A DNA stretch of 64,000 nucleotides from Candidatus Syntrophosphaera thermopropionivorans (GCF_004353895.1 NZ_SMOG01000002.1:103428-167427); one strand, 5' to 3'; counted from the stretch's first letter, positions 45,659-56,295 are shown. Made by a program: numbers and translations. The notes: generated from the letters alone by a model not told the origin.

Positions 45659-48600
45659 ATGCGAAAATGCTATATTCCCTTCCTCTTTTTCTTTTTAATC
45701 AGTTTAACTGTTTTATCTGCTCTGGAATATACTCCGGGACAGCTTATTTTCAAAACCAGTCAGCCACTGAATATAAAATCTGACCAAACTGGTATAACTT
45801 CTTTTGACAACTGGCTCAGCACTTTAGGAGCATATAATTTAAGACCAATTAAAGGAATGCCTAATAACCAGTATTTCTTTGCTAATCTTGAACAAGAACC
45901 AAACTGGAAGGATTTGAAAGAAGGTAAGATAAAGTTTGCTGGAATTGAGTATATTCAACCAAACTATTTATCAACTTTTCACACCATACCAAATGACCCC
46001 CTATTCCCTCGTCAATACCATACCATAATTTCTAATCCTCAAGCCTGGGATTATTGCACGGGCAGTTCTACAGTGGTCGTTGGAATTGTTGATTCAGGAT
46101 GTTTAATTAACCATCCTGACCTTGCTGCTAATATCTGGGTAAACACAAGAGAGATTCCCGATAACGGTATAGATGATGATAATAATGGATATATTGATGA
46201 TATTTATGGCTGGGATTTCGTTGATGCTCCTGAATTAGCTGATATCGCTATTGGAGATTACCTTAATCCTGATAATAATGTGGAAGATGAAAACTTTCAT
46301 GGCACTGCCGTAGCTGGAATTATTGGAGGTGTAGGAAATAATGGAGTAGGAATCTGTGGAGTTAACTGGAATATTAAATTGATGATAGTTAGATCAGGTT
46401 TCCTGACAGTTGATGGTCAAGGCTATTTACAGGATGACGATGCTGCAGCTGCTCTAATTTATGCTGCTGATAATGGATGTAATGTTATCAATATGAGCTG
46501 GGGTGACCCTAATTACTCTCCGATAATAGGAGATGCTTGTGCTTATGCTTATTCCAGAGGAGTAACTTTAGTAGCATCCGCAGGAAATGATCCTGGACCT
46601 TATATAAGCTATCCAGCTAAACTTTCCACTGCTATCTCCGTTGGTGCTATCAATAGAACACGCACTCTGGCTGGATTTTCCAGTTATGGACCTGATTTAG
46701 ACCTCGTTGCTCCTGGTGAAATGGTGTTGAGCACTTATAAACTTGACCCGGGAAATCAGTATTATGAACAAAGCGGAACCTCTATGTCTGCACCCTTTGT
46801 TTCAGGTGCAGCTGCTTTATTATTATCATTACATCCTGGACTCAGTCCAAGTGAAGTTCGTTCACGTCTTTTAACTGCCACTGATGATTTAGGTGCCCCG
46901 GGCTTTGATCAATATTATGGACATGGCTTATTAAACGCTAAAAGGCTTCTGGAAAACACAGCACCTCCGCTTGTTTATATTGACTCTCCTCTGGACCAGA
47001 GCGGTTTAACAGAAAGCTTTGATATTATAGGCACAGTCCAGGGTAACAATTTCTTCCGCTATTCTGTTATGTATTCCAACAAATCTGTTCCTTCGCTTCT
47101 GGATTGGTATGATGTGGAAACCCATCATAACTATCCAAAATTCCACACCCAACCTGTACAAAATGGAGTTTTAGCTCATTTTTATATACCAGAATCATTT
47201 GCTGAAGGAGAGTATATTATCCGGGTGCAATATGAAGCAATAAACGGAAGTAAATATAACTTTTTCCGGACAGTTATTTATGACCCTTCACCTCCACAAA
47301 TGAAAGAAAACTCCTTGCAACAATTCACTCGTTATGATAAACAAAACTTAAGATATTATATTATTGCAGTATTTAATGAACCAGTACGCTCTGAACTTGA
47401 TATAATAGCTTCAAACGGAACTCATTATCACAGCTATGGAGCTATGCTGGATACTTTACAAATATGGTCTTTACCTGAAACTCTACCTGAGGGGCAAATA
47501 GACATTCAGGTTAAAGCTACTAATGTAAGTAACTTAACCTTCCTATCTGATTGGTATAATGGCTTTCTGAATATACATTATGAGCTCATACCAAATTATG
47601 GGTATATCTATAGTCCTTTAGGAGGACCAAAAGTTCCCCTGAATTATAGCTATGATTATAATGGTGATGGTATAAAAGAATATATTGCTATGGACTTACC
47701 CAAAACAGGTTATGGACCGGTTTATGCTTATCAACCTGAAGCTGGAGGACATATAGTAAGCCATTCTTTTGGTGATTCTTTCTGGCTCCTTGGTGCAGGA
47801 AATACTAACAATATTGGACAAGAACTTTTAACCTTAAAATATGGCACCGCCACCGTCTTAGAAAGTCAAAATAGTTCGTATCCTAATATTGCCCTTTGGG
47901 AAGACCGTTCTATAGATGGAGGCACCATAGCTGATTATTCTAATGATGGTATAGATGATCTTCTATTGGTTAAAACTCTTCCCACAGAAAGAGTTATTCA
48001 GGCATATAAACGATCAGGAAACATCTTTGTCCCCAAAAACACTTTGCATAATACCAGTTCAACTACATCTTACAATGCTTTTGTCCCTACCATCATTGTT
48101 AAGAACTTTGATAATGATAGCTATCCGGATATCTTAGTAGCTGATACTGATGGTGATGTAATGATTTATGAGATTCGCAACGATAATTTTGCAGAACTAA
48201 CCTGGACCCAAAAGATGCCTGTTGGAAACACTTATTATCTTACCAGTGGCGATTTTGATGGCAACGGAAGGCAGGATTTCTTCATAGGTGGATATTATAC
48301 GGATAAACTTGACCCCAACCTCAATTTTTGGTATTTTGAAGGTTTTAAAAATGTGTCCAATAATAACTATACTTCTATGGGCTCCATAATGTTCAATCAA
48401 GTGGCTTCTAAAAATGCTATTCAAGCAGCAGACCTGGATAATGATGGGAAAGATGAAATTATTTTAGCTATCTCACCTAATTTATACATAGTTAAATATC
48501 AAGATAGTAAATTCCAGCCTCAATTTTATGGGAATAGTTACAATACCTATTCCATTCTTGCTTATATAGATCATCCTAATCAATCGTTCTTTTTAACAAA

Positions 48601-49831
48601 TTATGAAGTTGAAAAGGACTCCCTTATTTCCGTTGTATGGACTCAAGATGCACCCTATACAGGACCACCAACACCCATTAATTTTATTGCCAGACCTCTA
48701 AATGAATCCTCAGTTCAATTAAGTTGGATAAACAATGGTGCTGATTATTATAGAATCTACAGAAAAGAAGAAAACAATCAGATATATATTTTGGATAATG
48801 TTACAGGGAATTCCTATATTGATTTAAATGTGGAAGAAGGTTGCACCTATCAATATGCTATTACCGCTTATAATTCTAATTTTACACCTTCAGAAAGTGC
48901 TCCAACTATCTGGCAAACCGTTATTCCCTATCCTGTCCCCCATATTGAAAGTGTTACTATGATAGGTCCTAATAGATTGCGAGTAATGTTTGATCAGCCA
49001 ATGGCAACCTCTATCTGTAATCCTTCTCTTTACACAGTAGATAAAGGGATGTCGCATCCTTCTTCAGTGAATTATATCAATTATTACTATGGAGTTCAGC
49101 TGCAATTCAGCCAGATCTTTCCTGAAACAAGTGAACCATTTTTACTTACTCTGGGAACTATGCTTAGTGCTTATAATATTCCTCTGGCTGAAAATCAATA
49201 TGAATTCTATTGGATTGCTGATACTGAACCACCTAAGGTTACCGGAGCAGTAGTTTTAAATGACCAAAAGACGGTGGAAATTACTTTCAGCGAATCATTA
49301 GCTCCGGACAATCCCAGTCCCGAACAATTGCATAACTATACTCTAATCTGTCATTCCAATGACCCGGACAACAGTATAGTATCAGTTTCTCATTTAGATG
49401 ACCGGGTTCAGGTCTCTCTGTCTCATAAATTAAAATTTGGTTCCTCACCCTATCAAATAGTGGTGCGTAATGTTAGGGATTTGGCAGGTAATCCTATTAT
49501 ACCACAATATTCTACCACTCGTTTTTATATGAGTAATAATCATGATTTAAAGAATCTGGTAGTTTATCCCAATCCCGTAAGATTTAATGACTTACAATGT
49601 CACATCCTTAATTTCCCTGCAGGTAAGAGAGGTCATATAAAAATTTATGATAGTTCAGGTAATCTTGTTCGTAGTTCTGCCATAGGTCCTTTTAATCCAG
49701 AAATTAATAATATAGATTGGATATGGGATTTAAAGAACAACGATGGAAAGTTAGTCTCTTCCGGTATATATTTCTATGTAGTAGAAATGGGGGGCAATAT
49801 TGCCAGGGGTAAAATAGCAATCATAAAATAA
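45659..49831 (+). CDS. Secreted S8 subtilisin-like serine protease with FG-GAP, FN3 and sorting domains
   Basis: A 1390-residue exported protease. Signal peptide (to about residue 20), an I9-like propeptide segment, then the catalytic triad: D145 in VGIVDSG, H214 in FHGTAVAGI and S375 in GTSMSAPFVSG. All three are present. Downstream are Ig-like domains (about 440-640), FG-GAP-type repeats (about 660-970; NDGIDDLLLV, DNDSYPDILVAD, DGNGRQDFFI, DNDGKDEIIL), a fibronectin-III domain (about 1000-1090), Ig-like domains, and a YPNP FlgD-like domain (about 1300-1390). It is presumably processed and displayed by type IX-like secretion, with the PorQ-like protein encoded 11 bp upstream. Confidence 0.93.
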   Translation: MRKCYIPFLFFFLISLTVLSALEYTPGQLIFKTSQPLNIKSDQTGITSFDNWLSTLGAYNLRPIKGMPNNQYFFANLEQEPNWKDLKEGKIKFAGIEYIQPNYLSTFHTIPNDPLFPRQYHTIISNPQAWDYCTGSSTVVVGIVDSGCLINHPDLAANIWVNTREIPDNGIDDDNNGYIDDIYGWDFVDAPELADIAIGDYLNPDNNVEDENFHGTAVAGIIGGVGNNGVGICGVNWNIKLMIVRSGFLTVDGQGYLQDDDAAAALIYAADNGCNVINMSWGDPNYSPIIGDACAYAYSRGVTLVASAGNDPGPYISYPAKLSTAISVGAINRTRTLAGFSSYGPDLDLVAPGEMVLSTYKLDPGNQYYEQSGTSMSAPFVSGAAALLLSLHPGLSPSEVRSRLLTATDDLGAPGFDQYYGHGLLNAKRLLENTAPPLVYIDSPLDQSGLTESFDIIGTVQGNNFFRYSVMYSNKSVPSLLDWYDVETHHNYPKFHTQPVQNGVLAHFYIPESFAEGEYIIRVQYEAINGSKYNFFRTVIYDPSPPQMKENSLQQFTRYDKQNLRYYIIAVFNEPVRSELDIIASNGTHYHSYGAMLDTLQIWSLPETLPEGQIDIQVKATNVSNLTFLSDWYNGFLNIHYELIPNYGYIYSPLGGPKVPLNYSYDYNGDGIKEYIAMDLPKTGYGPVYAYQPEAGGHIVSHSFGDSFWLLGAGNTNNIGQELLTLKYGTATVLESQNSSYPNIALWEDRSIDGGTIADYSNDGIDDLLLVKTLPTERVIQAYKRSGNIFVPKNTLHNTSSTTSYNAFVPTIIVKNFDNDSYPDILVADTDGDVMIYEIRNDNFAELTWTQKMPVGNTYYLTSGDFDGNGRQDFFIGGYYTDKLDPNLNFWYFEGFKNVSNNNYTSMGSIMFNQVASKNAIQAADLDNDGKDEIILAISPNLYIVKYQDSKFQPQFYGNSYNTYSILAYIDHPNQSFFLTNYEVEKDSLISVVWTQDAPYTGPPTPINFIARPLNESSVQLSWINNGADYYRIYRKEENNQIYILDNVTGNSYIDLNVEEGCTYQYAITAYNSNFTPSESAPTIWQTVIPYPVPHIESVTMIGPNRLRVMFDQPMATSICNPSLYTVDKGMSHPSSVNYINYYYGVQLQFSQIFPETSEPFLLTLGTMLSAYNIPLAENQYEFYWIADTEPPKVTGAVVLNDQKTVEITFSESLAPDNPSPEQLHNYTLICHSNDPDNSIVSVSHLDDRVQVSLSHKLKFGSSPYQIVVRNVRDLAGNPIIPQYSTTRFYMSNNHDLKNLVVYPNPVRFNDLQCHILNFPAGKRGHIKIYDSSGNLVRSSAIGPFNPEINNIDWIWDLKNNDGKLVSSGIYFYVVEMGGNIARGKIAIIK

Positions 49832-49853
49832 AGGTTAAGATTAAGCTCACAGA

Positions 49854-51410
49854 TTAGCTGAATTTGGCGGTTATATCTTCTAAATCGGGCAAAAGTAGAA
49901 CTTTAAACTGGTCAGTACGCATTTCTGGGTCGGAAACTATTTCTATTTGGTCCTTGTAAGCGGTAAAATATTCGTAATTATTCTGTATATGTTCTAATAA
50001 CTCAGGATGAACAATGATACGCAATTTCCTATCTTTAATAAAATATTCTGATCGATTTAACCATCTATAAATACGCATTAACATAGTGTCTTTGGAAACA
50101 ATGCGTCCACTTCCATGACAGAGTGGACAGGGATCTGAAAAATTAGCGATAAGCGAAGTTCTCATTCTTTTCCGTGTCATTTCCACCAGACCCAGTTCAG
50201 TAAAATTATAGACCTTGTTTTTAGCTCGGTCTCTTCTAAGGTTTTTTCTTAGCATTTCCAGAACTTCTTGTTTATTTTGTTCATTTGCCATATCAATAAA
50301 ATCTATAATAATTACACCACTTAAGTCCCGAAGTCTTATTTGACGTGCTATTTCTGCTGCAGCTTCCAGGTTGGTCTTTTTAATGGTTTCCTCATAATTT
50401 GTTTTTCCTGTAAAGCTACCAGTATTAATATCTACAGCGACCAGAGCTTCAGTTTGCTCTATCTTAATATTTCCTCCACTGGGAAGATATATTCGTGAAT
50501 GGAATATGGTTTCAATCTTTTTTTCAATACCCCAGGCATCAAAGATAGGGGTATCTTCTTTATATATCTCTATATTATGAATCAATTCTGGAGATATATC
50601 TTCCATTTGATGGATTATACTTTTGGCGAAGGCTTTATCATCAATCACCAGACGGTCAACATTCTCGCCAAAAAGGTCTCTAATCAGATAATTCTCCAGA
50701 GCATTTTCTTCAAAGACACAGACCGGTGCTTTATGATAGCGTATTTTCTTTTCAATCAGTTTCCAGGTCTTTAAAAGAGCTTCATATTCGGTGCGTAATT
50801 CATCTTCTTCACAACCTTCAGCTTCCGTTCTAACTATTAAGCCAAAATTGGGATCTTTGAAGTTGCTGATAATATTTCGGATACGATAACGTTCATTCGG
50901 ATTGTAGATTTTACGAGAGATAGCAATCTTATGTTTATTGGGAAAGAGCACTAAATATTTACCCGGAACAGAAATTTGACCCGTAAGTCTTGCTCCTTTA
51001 GAACCAAGAGGACCTTTATGAACCTGTACTACAATTTCCTGACCTGGTTTAAGTAGATTGCCAATCTGAGAAGAATCCTTAGGGTTAAGTCTGGGATGAG
51101 GAGTTTCATTTTCATAAATATCAAGAAAATCCATAACTATATCTGAATAATGTAAAAAAGCTGTCCTTTCCAGACCTATATCAATAAAGGCAGCCCCCAT
51201 TCCCGGAAGCACATCCTTTACAATACCTTTGTAAATATTTCCAACAATATTCTGTTTATCTTTACGTTCTACAAAGAGTTCTACTAATCTACCATCTTCT
51301 AAAACTGCCACTCTCTTTTCCAGAGGATGCACATTAACGATGATTTCGGTTATGTATTTATCTCTTTTAGAATAACTATGTTCTGTTTTGTGGCTTCTTG
51401 ATTGATTCAT
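49854..51410 (-). CDS. rng: Ribonuclease G
   Basis: A 518-residue RNase E/G family endonuclease that processes rRNA and decays mRNA from 5'-monophosphate ends. The S1 domain spans about 35-130 (NIVGNIYKGIVKDVLPGMGA). The catalytic DNase-I-like domain has VAVDINTGSFTGK (first Asp) and VIIIDFIDM (second Asp). The zinc-link motif CPLCHGSGRI is present. Length matches RNase G and rules out the longer RNase E scaffold. It lies 22 bp from the convergent subtilase gene with no strong terminator seen. Confidence 0.95.
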   Translation of the reverse strand: MNQSRSHKTEHSYSKRDKYITEIIVNVHPLEKRVAVLEDGRLVELFVERKDKQNIVGNIYKGIVKDVLPGMGAAFIDIGLERTAFLHYSDIVMDFLDIYENETPHPRLNPKDSSQIGNLLKPGQEIVVQVHKGPLGSKGARLTGQISVPGKYLVLFPNKHKIAISRKIYNPNERYRIRNIISNFKDPNFGLIVRTEAEGCEEDELRTEYEALLKTWKLIEKKIRYHKAPVCVFEENALENYLIRDLFGENVDRLVIDDKAFAKSIIHQMEDISPELIHNIEIYKEDTPIFDAWGIEKKIETIFHSRIYLPSGGNIKIEQTEALVAVDINTGSFTGKTNYEETIKKTNLEAAAEIARQIRLRDLSGVIIIDFIDMANEQNKQEVLEMLRKNLRRDRAKNKVYNFTELGLVEMTRKRMRTSLIANFSDPCPLCHGSGRIVSKDTMLMRIYRWLNRSEYFIKDRKLRIIVHPELLEHIQNNYEYFTAYKDQIEIVSDPEMRTDQFKVLLLPDLEDITAKFS

Positions 51411-51416
51411 ATTTCA

Positions 51417-53123
51417 TTAATCCAGCTTATAGGGACAAAAATATAGCCATTGATTGGTCTGTAAGGTCTTTTTTAGATAATCTTCTATCGGTTCAATAGC
51501 ATTGGATTCTTTATTTATAGCTTTAGCTGAACTGGTCTGTAACCAATTACCTTGACGGAACAAATCCCATATAGTAACCTTTTTAGGATATGATTCAACC
51601 CCATATTTAGTAATTTTTGCCAAGTCAGCAGCCTTAGTTATTGCAAACTGAAGATTGCCTATATCATCAATTAGACCATTACCTTTAGCATCAGAAGCAG
51701 AAAAGACTCTTCCTTCTGCTACTAAATCAATTTTATCAGCACCAATTTTACGACTGTCCATCACTCTTTGTTTAAATTCGGCATATACGCTAGCAGATTC
51801 TCTTTTCAAAGAAGCCAGGAGTTCAGGATCAGTCTTTTCTAAAATATTACCTGCTCCAGCAAATTTCCCATAGCTTATAGTTTGACTTTCTATACCTATC
51901 TTATTACCCAGCTCTTCTGCTTCGGGAAGAGCCATTACCACTCCTATAGAACCTGTAATTGTCTGGGGATCTGCAATTATATAATCACTGGCACAACTTA
52001 TATAATATCCTCCAGATGCAGCCATTCCTCCCATAGATACAACCACTGGTTTTTCAAATGCTTTGATTCGCTGATAAATCAATTCTGATTCAAGAGCTGA
52101 ACCTCCTGGACTATTAATTCGTAAAACGACTGCTTTAACTGTCTTATCATCAGCTAATTTATCCAAAATCCTATCTACACTATTTAAACTTATCACATTG
52201 GGATTATTATAATTAATTGAAGGAGTGATATTACCGCTAAGATAAACCACGGCAATTTTGTCTGAAGAAATAGAAGCTTCTGTGCCAGATTTATAATCAG
52301 AGATAGAAATCTGGTATTTATCTGTAATATCATATTTTTTCTGGAGTTCTTCCCAGGTGGCAGCTTCATCAATTAAACCATATTTTATAGCTTCTTGAGC
52401 GTCAATGGTTAAATCTGGTCTGTTTTCATAGATATTTTGCACTGTATCTATTTTCATACTGCGCATTTTTGATATTTCTTGTTGTATAAGTTCATAGCGA
52501 CTTTTTAGAACTTTCCTTAAATTTTCTTCTGTGCCTGGACTTAAAGAGTTTTGAGTATAGGGTTCTGCTGCTCCTTTAAATTCACCTTCCTGCATTACAT
52601 GCATCTTTATGCCAAGTTTCTTAAGCGCATCTTTATAAAAGAGAACATTACTGGCAACACCTTCCAGCACAATTCCAGCAGAAGCAGAAGGGTCTATAAA
52701 GATTTTATCTGCCATCGCACAAAGAAGATAATCTTTTTGAGCAAGGACTTCACCATGAGCAATCACAGGTTTATGACTCTTCTTAAAATCTTGCAATGCT
52801 GCATCTATTTCATTTAGATTAGCATAATTAGTCTGTAGCAAATTAGGTTTAATCAGGATGCCCTTGATTTTGTTATCGTCTGCAGCTTTTCGTATCCTAT
52901 AACAGATATCTGTAACACTTAAGGGATTATATCCCAGGAAATTGGAACTCTGAAGGATAGAATAATCCGTAACCTGTCCACTTAAATCCAGAACAAGCCA
53001 GGATCCTTGGGCAACATTTTTTCCTTGGGGAGCAAACCCAATAAAATATCCTGCTAAAAATGCAACTGCCAGAATTAAAACAATGACACCACATCCAATA
53101 TAAATTCCACTATTTTTTTTCAT
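51417..53123 (-). CDS. sppA: Signal peptide peptidase SppA, 67-kDa type
   Basis: A 568-residue inner-membrane S49 serine protease with one N-terminal helix (about 8-28) and tandem S49 domains. The catalytic Lys lies in the N-terminal repeat (MQEGEFKGAAEPYTQN) and the nucleophile Ser in the C-terminal repeat (GGMAASGGYYISC, after RINSPGGSALESE). It digests remnant signal peptides. The gene is 52 bp downstream of the tRNA-Ser gene. Confidence 0.95.
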   Translation of the reverse strand: MKKNSGIYIGCGVIVLILAVAFLAGYFIGFAPQGKNVAQGSWLVLDLSGQVTDYSILQSSNFLGYNPLSVTDICYRIRKAADDNKIKGILIKPNLLQTNYANLNEIDAALQDFKKSHKPVIAHGEVLAQKDYLLCAMADKIFIDPSASAGIVLEGVASNVLFYKDALKKLGIKMHVMQEGEFKGAAEPYTQNSLSPGTEENLRKVLKSRYELIQQEISKMRSMKIDTVQNIYENRPDLTIDAQEAIKYGLIDEAATWEELQKKYDITDKYQISISDYKSGTEASISSDKIAVVYLSGNITPSINYNNPNVISLNSVDRILDKLADDKTVKAVVLRINSPGGSALESELIYQRIKAFEKPVVVSMGGMAASGGYYISCASDYIIADPQTITGSIGVVMALPEAEELGNKIGIESQTISYGKFAGAGNILEKTDPELLASLKRESASVYAEFKQRVMDSRKIGADKIDLVAEGRVFSASDAKGNGLIDDIGNLQFAITKAADLAKITKYGVESYPKKVTIWDLFRQGNWLQTSSAKAINKESNAIEPIEDYLKKTLQTNQWLYFCPYKLD

Positions 53124-53175
53124 CTATAAAGCTCCTCTCTATTTACCAAAAAATTGGGATATCTATAAAAAATTC

Positions 53176-53270
53176 TGGCGGAGATGCTGGGATTCGAACC
53201 CAGGATATGCGTTTGTGCACATATACACGATTTCCAATCGTGCTCCTTCAGCCAGCTCGGACACATCTCC
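53176..53270 (-). tRNA. tRNA-Ser (anticodon GGA)
   Basis: A 95-nt class II tRNA with 7-bp acceptor GGAGATG/CATCTCC, discriminator G and encoded CCA (53176-53178). The D arm begins TCCGAGCTGGCTGAAGGA. The anticodon stem CACGA/TCGTG closes loop TTGGAAA with GGA at 53235-53233. A long variable arm (tatatgtgcacaaacgcata) precedes the T arm with GGTTCGAATCC. The long variable arm and G discriminator are serine identity features. Confidence 0.96.
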
Positions 53271-53280
53271 GCTTTCGGTG

Positions 53281-53311
53281 ATATAATTTTTTTTGCCATC
53301 CTTTCTGTCAA
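53281..53311 (-). promoter_or_regulatory. Putative promoter of tRNA-Ser
   Basis: On the minus strand TTGACA (53311-53306) is followed by an AATTATAT stretch (53288-53281), giving a -10 box with a 17-19-bp spacer. Predicted transcription starts a few bases before the tRNA 5' end. It lies just after the purH stop. Confidence 0.5.
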
Positions 53312-53318
53312 ATAAAAA

Positions 53319-54866
53319 TCAATGCTTGAAATGACGATAACCCGTTAAAACTAAGGTTATCCCATATTCATTACAGGCTTCAATAACTTCATTATCCGAT
53401 TTAGAACCACCTGGCTCTATGATTGCTTTAATTCCATACTTATGTAATTCATCTACGGAATCACGAAAAGGAAAGAATCCATCTGAAGCACAGACAGCAC
53501 CACTAAGATTATGTCCATAGCGTTGTGCTTTCCAGAGAGCAAGATGAGTGGAATCAATCCTGCTGGTTTGTCCTGCACCTAACCCATAAACCCGGTCTTT
53601 ACCTGTAATGGCAATAGCATTGGAACGAAGTAAGGAGACAACTTTCCAGGCGAATATAAGGGCTTCCCATTCATCCTTTTCTGGTTTTTGTTCTGAAACT
53701 ACTTCCCATTCTTCAGGATTTTCCTGTACCAAATCCCAGGATTGAAGCAACCATCCATAGGTTAAGCATTTCAATTCCCAGGGTTCTGAAAATTTGTTTA
53801 AAAGTTCTGGATTATATTTAATGACTCTCCTATTCTTTTTCTTTTTAAGAAATTCCAGGACTCCGGTATCATAATCAGGTGCTATTATGATTTCTGTAAA
53901 GACCCGATTTATTAATTCAGCTGTCTTTATATCCAGGGAACGATTTACTCCTACGATTCCACCATATGGAGAATCGGTATCGCTTTTATAAGCTTTTTCA
54001 TAGGCAAGAGCCAAATCAGAATCTACACCAATTCCGCAGGGATTACAATGTTTGGTAATAATAACTGCTGGTTGTTCAAATAATCTCAAACCTCTAAGAG
54101 TAGCATCAATATCTTGATGATTATTAAAAGATAGTTCCTTACCTGATAAAACCTCTAATGGAGATTGATGAGAAAGATAAAAACCAGCCATTTGATGCGG
54201 ATTTTCTCCATACCGCAAAGGCTGTTCCAGCTTACAAGATATACTATAATATGAAGGTATATTCGGTGAGTATTCTTTAAAAGAATCCAGCGATTTAAAA
54301 TATTCTGCTATTATTGTATCATAATGGGACACATACTCAAATGCCTTATGAGCCAGATGAATTCTCAATTCCAAAGGAACTTCTTTATTATTCTGCAAAT
54401 ATGCTAAGACAGATTCATAATCTTGAGGATCGGTTAAGACCATTACACTCTTGTAGTTTTTTGCTGCTGCACGGATTAAAGAAGGTCCTCCAATATCAAT
54501 ATTTTCAATTAGTTCGGAATGAGTTACTCCTTCCCGAGACCAGGTTTCAGCAAAAGGATACAGATTTACTGCAACTAAATCTATACAATCAATTCCAAGT
54601 TCTTCCAGAGTTTTCATATGTTCTAAATTTTCTCTATCTGCCAGAATTCCAGCGAAAATACGGGGATGAAGCGTTTTCACTCTTCCATTGAGAATCTCAG
54701 GAAACCGTGTTAACCGAGCAATTTCTATGTTATTAATCCCTATATTATCCAGATAATTGGATGTCCCCTTCGTTGCTAAAATAGCATAACCCAGTTCATT
54801 CAAGGCAGCAGCAAGTTTTTCAATGTTCCGACGGTCCGAAACGGAAAGCAAAGCATATTTATTCAT
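53319..54866 (-). CDS. purH: Bifunctional AICAR transformylase / IMP cyclohydrolase
   Basis: A 515-residue enzyme for the last two steps of IMP synthesis. The N-terminal MGS-like IMP cyclohydrolase domain (about 1-195) has ALLSVSDRRNIEKLA, ATKGTSNYL and VKTLHPRIFAGIL. The transformylase domain has LRYGENPHQ, the catalytic KHCNPCGIG and the VYGLGAGQTSRID C-terminal motif. It overlaps yihY by 4 bp. Confidence 0.96.
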   Translation of the reverse strand: MNKYALLSVSDRRNIEKLAAALNELGYAILATKGTSNYLDNIGINNIEIARLTRFPEILNGRVKTLHPRIFAGILADRENLEHMKTLEELGIDCIDLVAVNLYPFAETWSREGVTHSELIENIDIGGPSLIRAAAKNYKSVMVLTDPQDYESVLAYLQNNKEVPLELRIHLAHKAFEYVSHYDTIIAEYFKSLDSFKEYSPNIPSYYSISCKLEQPLRYGENPHQMAGFYLSHQSPLEVLSGKELSFNNHQDIDATLRGLRLFEQPAVIITKHCNPCGIGVDSDLALAYEKAYKSDTDSPYGGIVGVNRSLDIKTAELINRVFTEIIIAPDYDTGVLEFLKKKKNRRVIKYNPELLNKFSEPWELKCLTYGWLLQSWDLVQENPEEWEVVSEQKPEKDEWEALIFAWKVVSLLRSNAIAITGKDRVYGLGAGQTSRIDSTHLALWKAQRYGHNLSGAVCASDGFFPFRDSVDELHKYGIKAIIEPGGSKSDNEVIEACNEYGITLVLTGYRHFKH

Positions 54867-55945
54867 TTATCCTCATCATTATCTACTTGTTGAACTATAT
54901 TCTTCAATTCCTCTGTGGCTAAGAGTTTTTCTATACGCTTATTTAATTTGCTATTAGTATACATTTCAACCGTAACTCTAACCATCTGCTGAGGACTCTC
55001 TGTTGGTTCTTTACCATTTTTCCTGTTTTCATATACTGAAACCATCACCATTCCACTCATTATAATGACCCAGTTCACATATATCCAGAGCAAAAAGATA
55101 GGTAAAGCAGAGACTGCACCATACCTTTCAGGATAGGTGGTTAAGTTATAGATATAGAAATCAAATCCACTTCTGGCAATTAGCCATATAATTGCAGCCC
55201 AAAAAGCACCCCTAACCAATGAAGTTGCTTTAACTGTTACTGAAGGCATCAAACTATATAGTAGTAATAAAATAATATATTGCATCAAAAAAGGTATTAA
55301 AAAACTAAACCATTTGAATACAGGAAGTTTTAAAATTCCAGATATAATTGGAATAGACGAGGTTGATAAAAGCACAATCATAATAAGCAATCCCAGAATC
55401 AATGTACCTAAAAACTTTATGATTTGACTAATTAACCCTGGTTTAGTTCTGAATTCAAGTCTCAGTATCCGGTCAAAAGAATCCCTGATAACTATAAATA
55501 AGGAATATGAGGAAACTGCTATAACTATAAAGTTGATGATATTGAATCCTGCTTTATTTTCCAACATATTCTGAATTATATTCTGCACCTGTAAAGCTGC
55601 ACTTGGTATAAGATTTTCTGAGATTAAAGAGAATATTTTCTCTTTTAAATCCAGGAAAGGTAGAGTAGGCGCAAGGAAAATAAGGAACACCACTACTGGT
55701 ACAAATCCCATAATAGTTATATAAGTTAGCGCTCCTGCTTCTCTTAATACTCTTTCTTTCATAAGAATTTGATAAAATGATTTGACGAAATTAGTTAAAT
55801 CTGCCCATAATCGTTTTCGCCATTGAGAATTACTTATATATTTCCAGAATACTGCTATATCATATTTTGCGGTCTTGAATATACCAATTATAAGCAACCA
55901 GATAGTTTGGAAAAAGCCTTTTTTCTCTTTCTCTTCCATTTTCAT
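54863..55945 (-). CDS. YihY/BrkB family membrane protein
   Basis: A 360-residue polytopic membrane protein with six predicted helices. Family features are the opening REAGALTYITIMGFVPVVVF, the YSLMPSVTVKATSLVRGAFW segment and SALPIFLLWIYVNWVIIMSG. The extra ~60-residue N-terminal region and polar C-terminal tail are cytoplasmic. It was once labelled RNase BN; no nuclease activity is expected. Function of the family is unknown. Confidence 0.9.
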   Translation of the reverse strand: MKMEEKEKKGFFQTIWLLIIGIFKTAKYDIAVFWKYISNSQWRKRLWADLTNFVKSFYQILMKERVLREAGALTYITIMGFVPVVVFLIFLAPTLPFLDLKEKIFSLISENLIPSAALQVQNIIQNMLENKAGFNIINFIVIAVSSYSLFIVIRDSFDRILRLEFRTKPGLISQIIKFLGTLILGLLIMIVLLSTSSIPIISGILKLPVFKWFSFLIPFLMQYIILLLLYSLMPSVTVKATSLVRGAFWAAIIWLIARSGFDFYIYNLTTYPERYGAVSALPIFLLWIYVNWVIIMSGMVMVSVYENRKNGKEPTESPQQMVRVTVEMYTNSKLNKRIEKLLATEELKNIVQQVDNDEDK

Positions 55946-56295
55946 TCCTTAAATAGACTAAATCTTGATTTCATACAACAATATCCTTTTCACAATTACT
56001 TTGCAACAACCACTTAAATCTATTAAGTTTTTGAGCTTCAATACAATCAGCTATAATGATAGATAATTTCATAAGACTTTTCCAATTAATACAATTTCAA
56101 AGCTCATTATCTAATTGTCAATAAGAAAAAACAAGAATAAAATCATTAAATTCAAAACTTTTGTCACCTCTTTTTTCTCTCATTTATTTTAGTAACCTTA
56201 TTTCTAATCAATAAGTTAAGGATTTTCCCAATTATACATATATGTTATTTCTTATTCCCAATTCTTAAAGTTGACATTATGTAATGTTATCAGGT

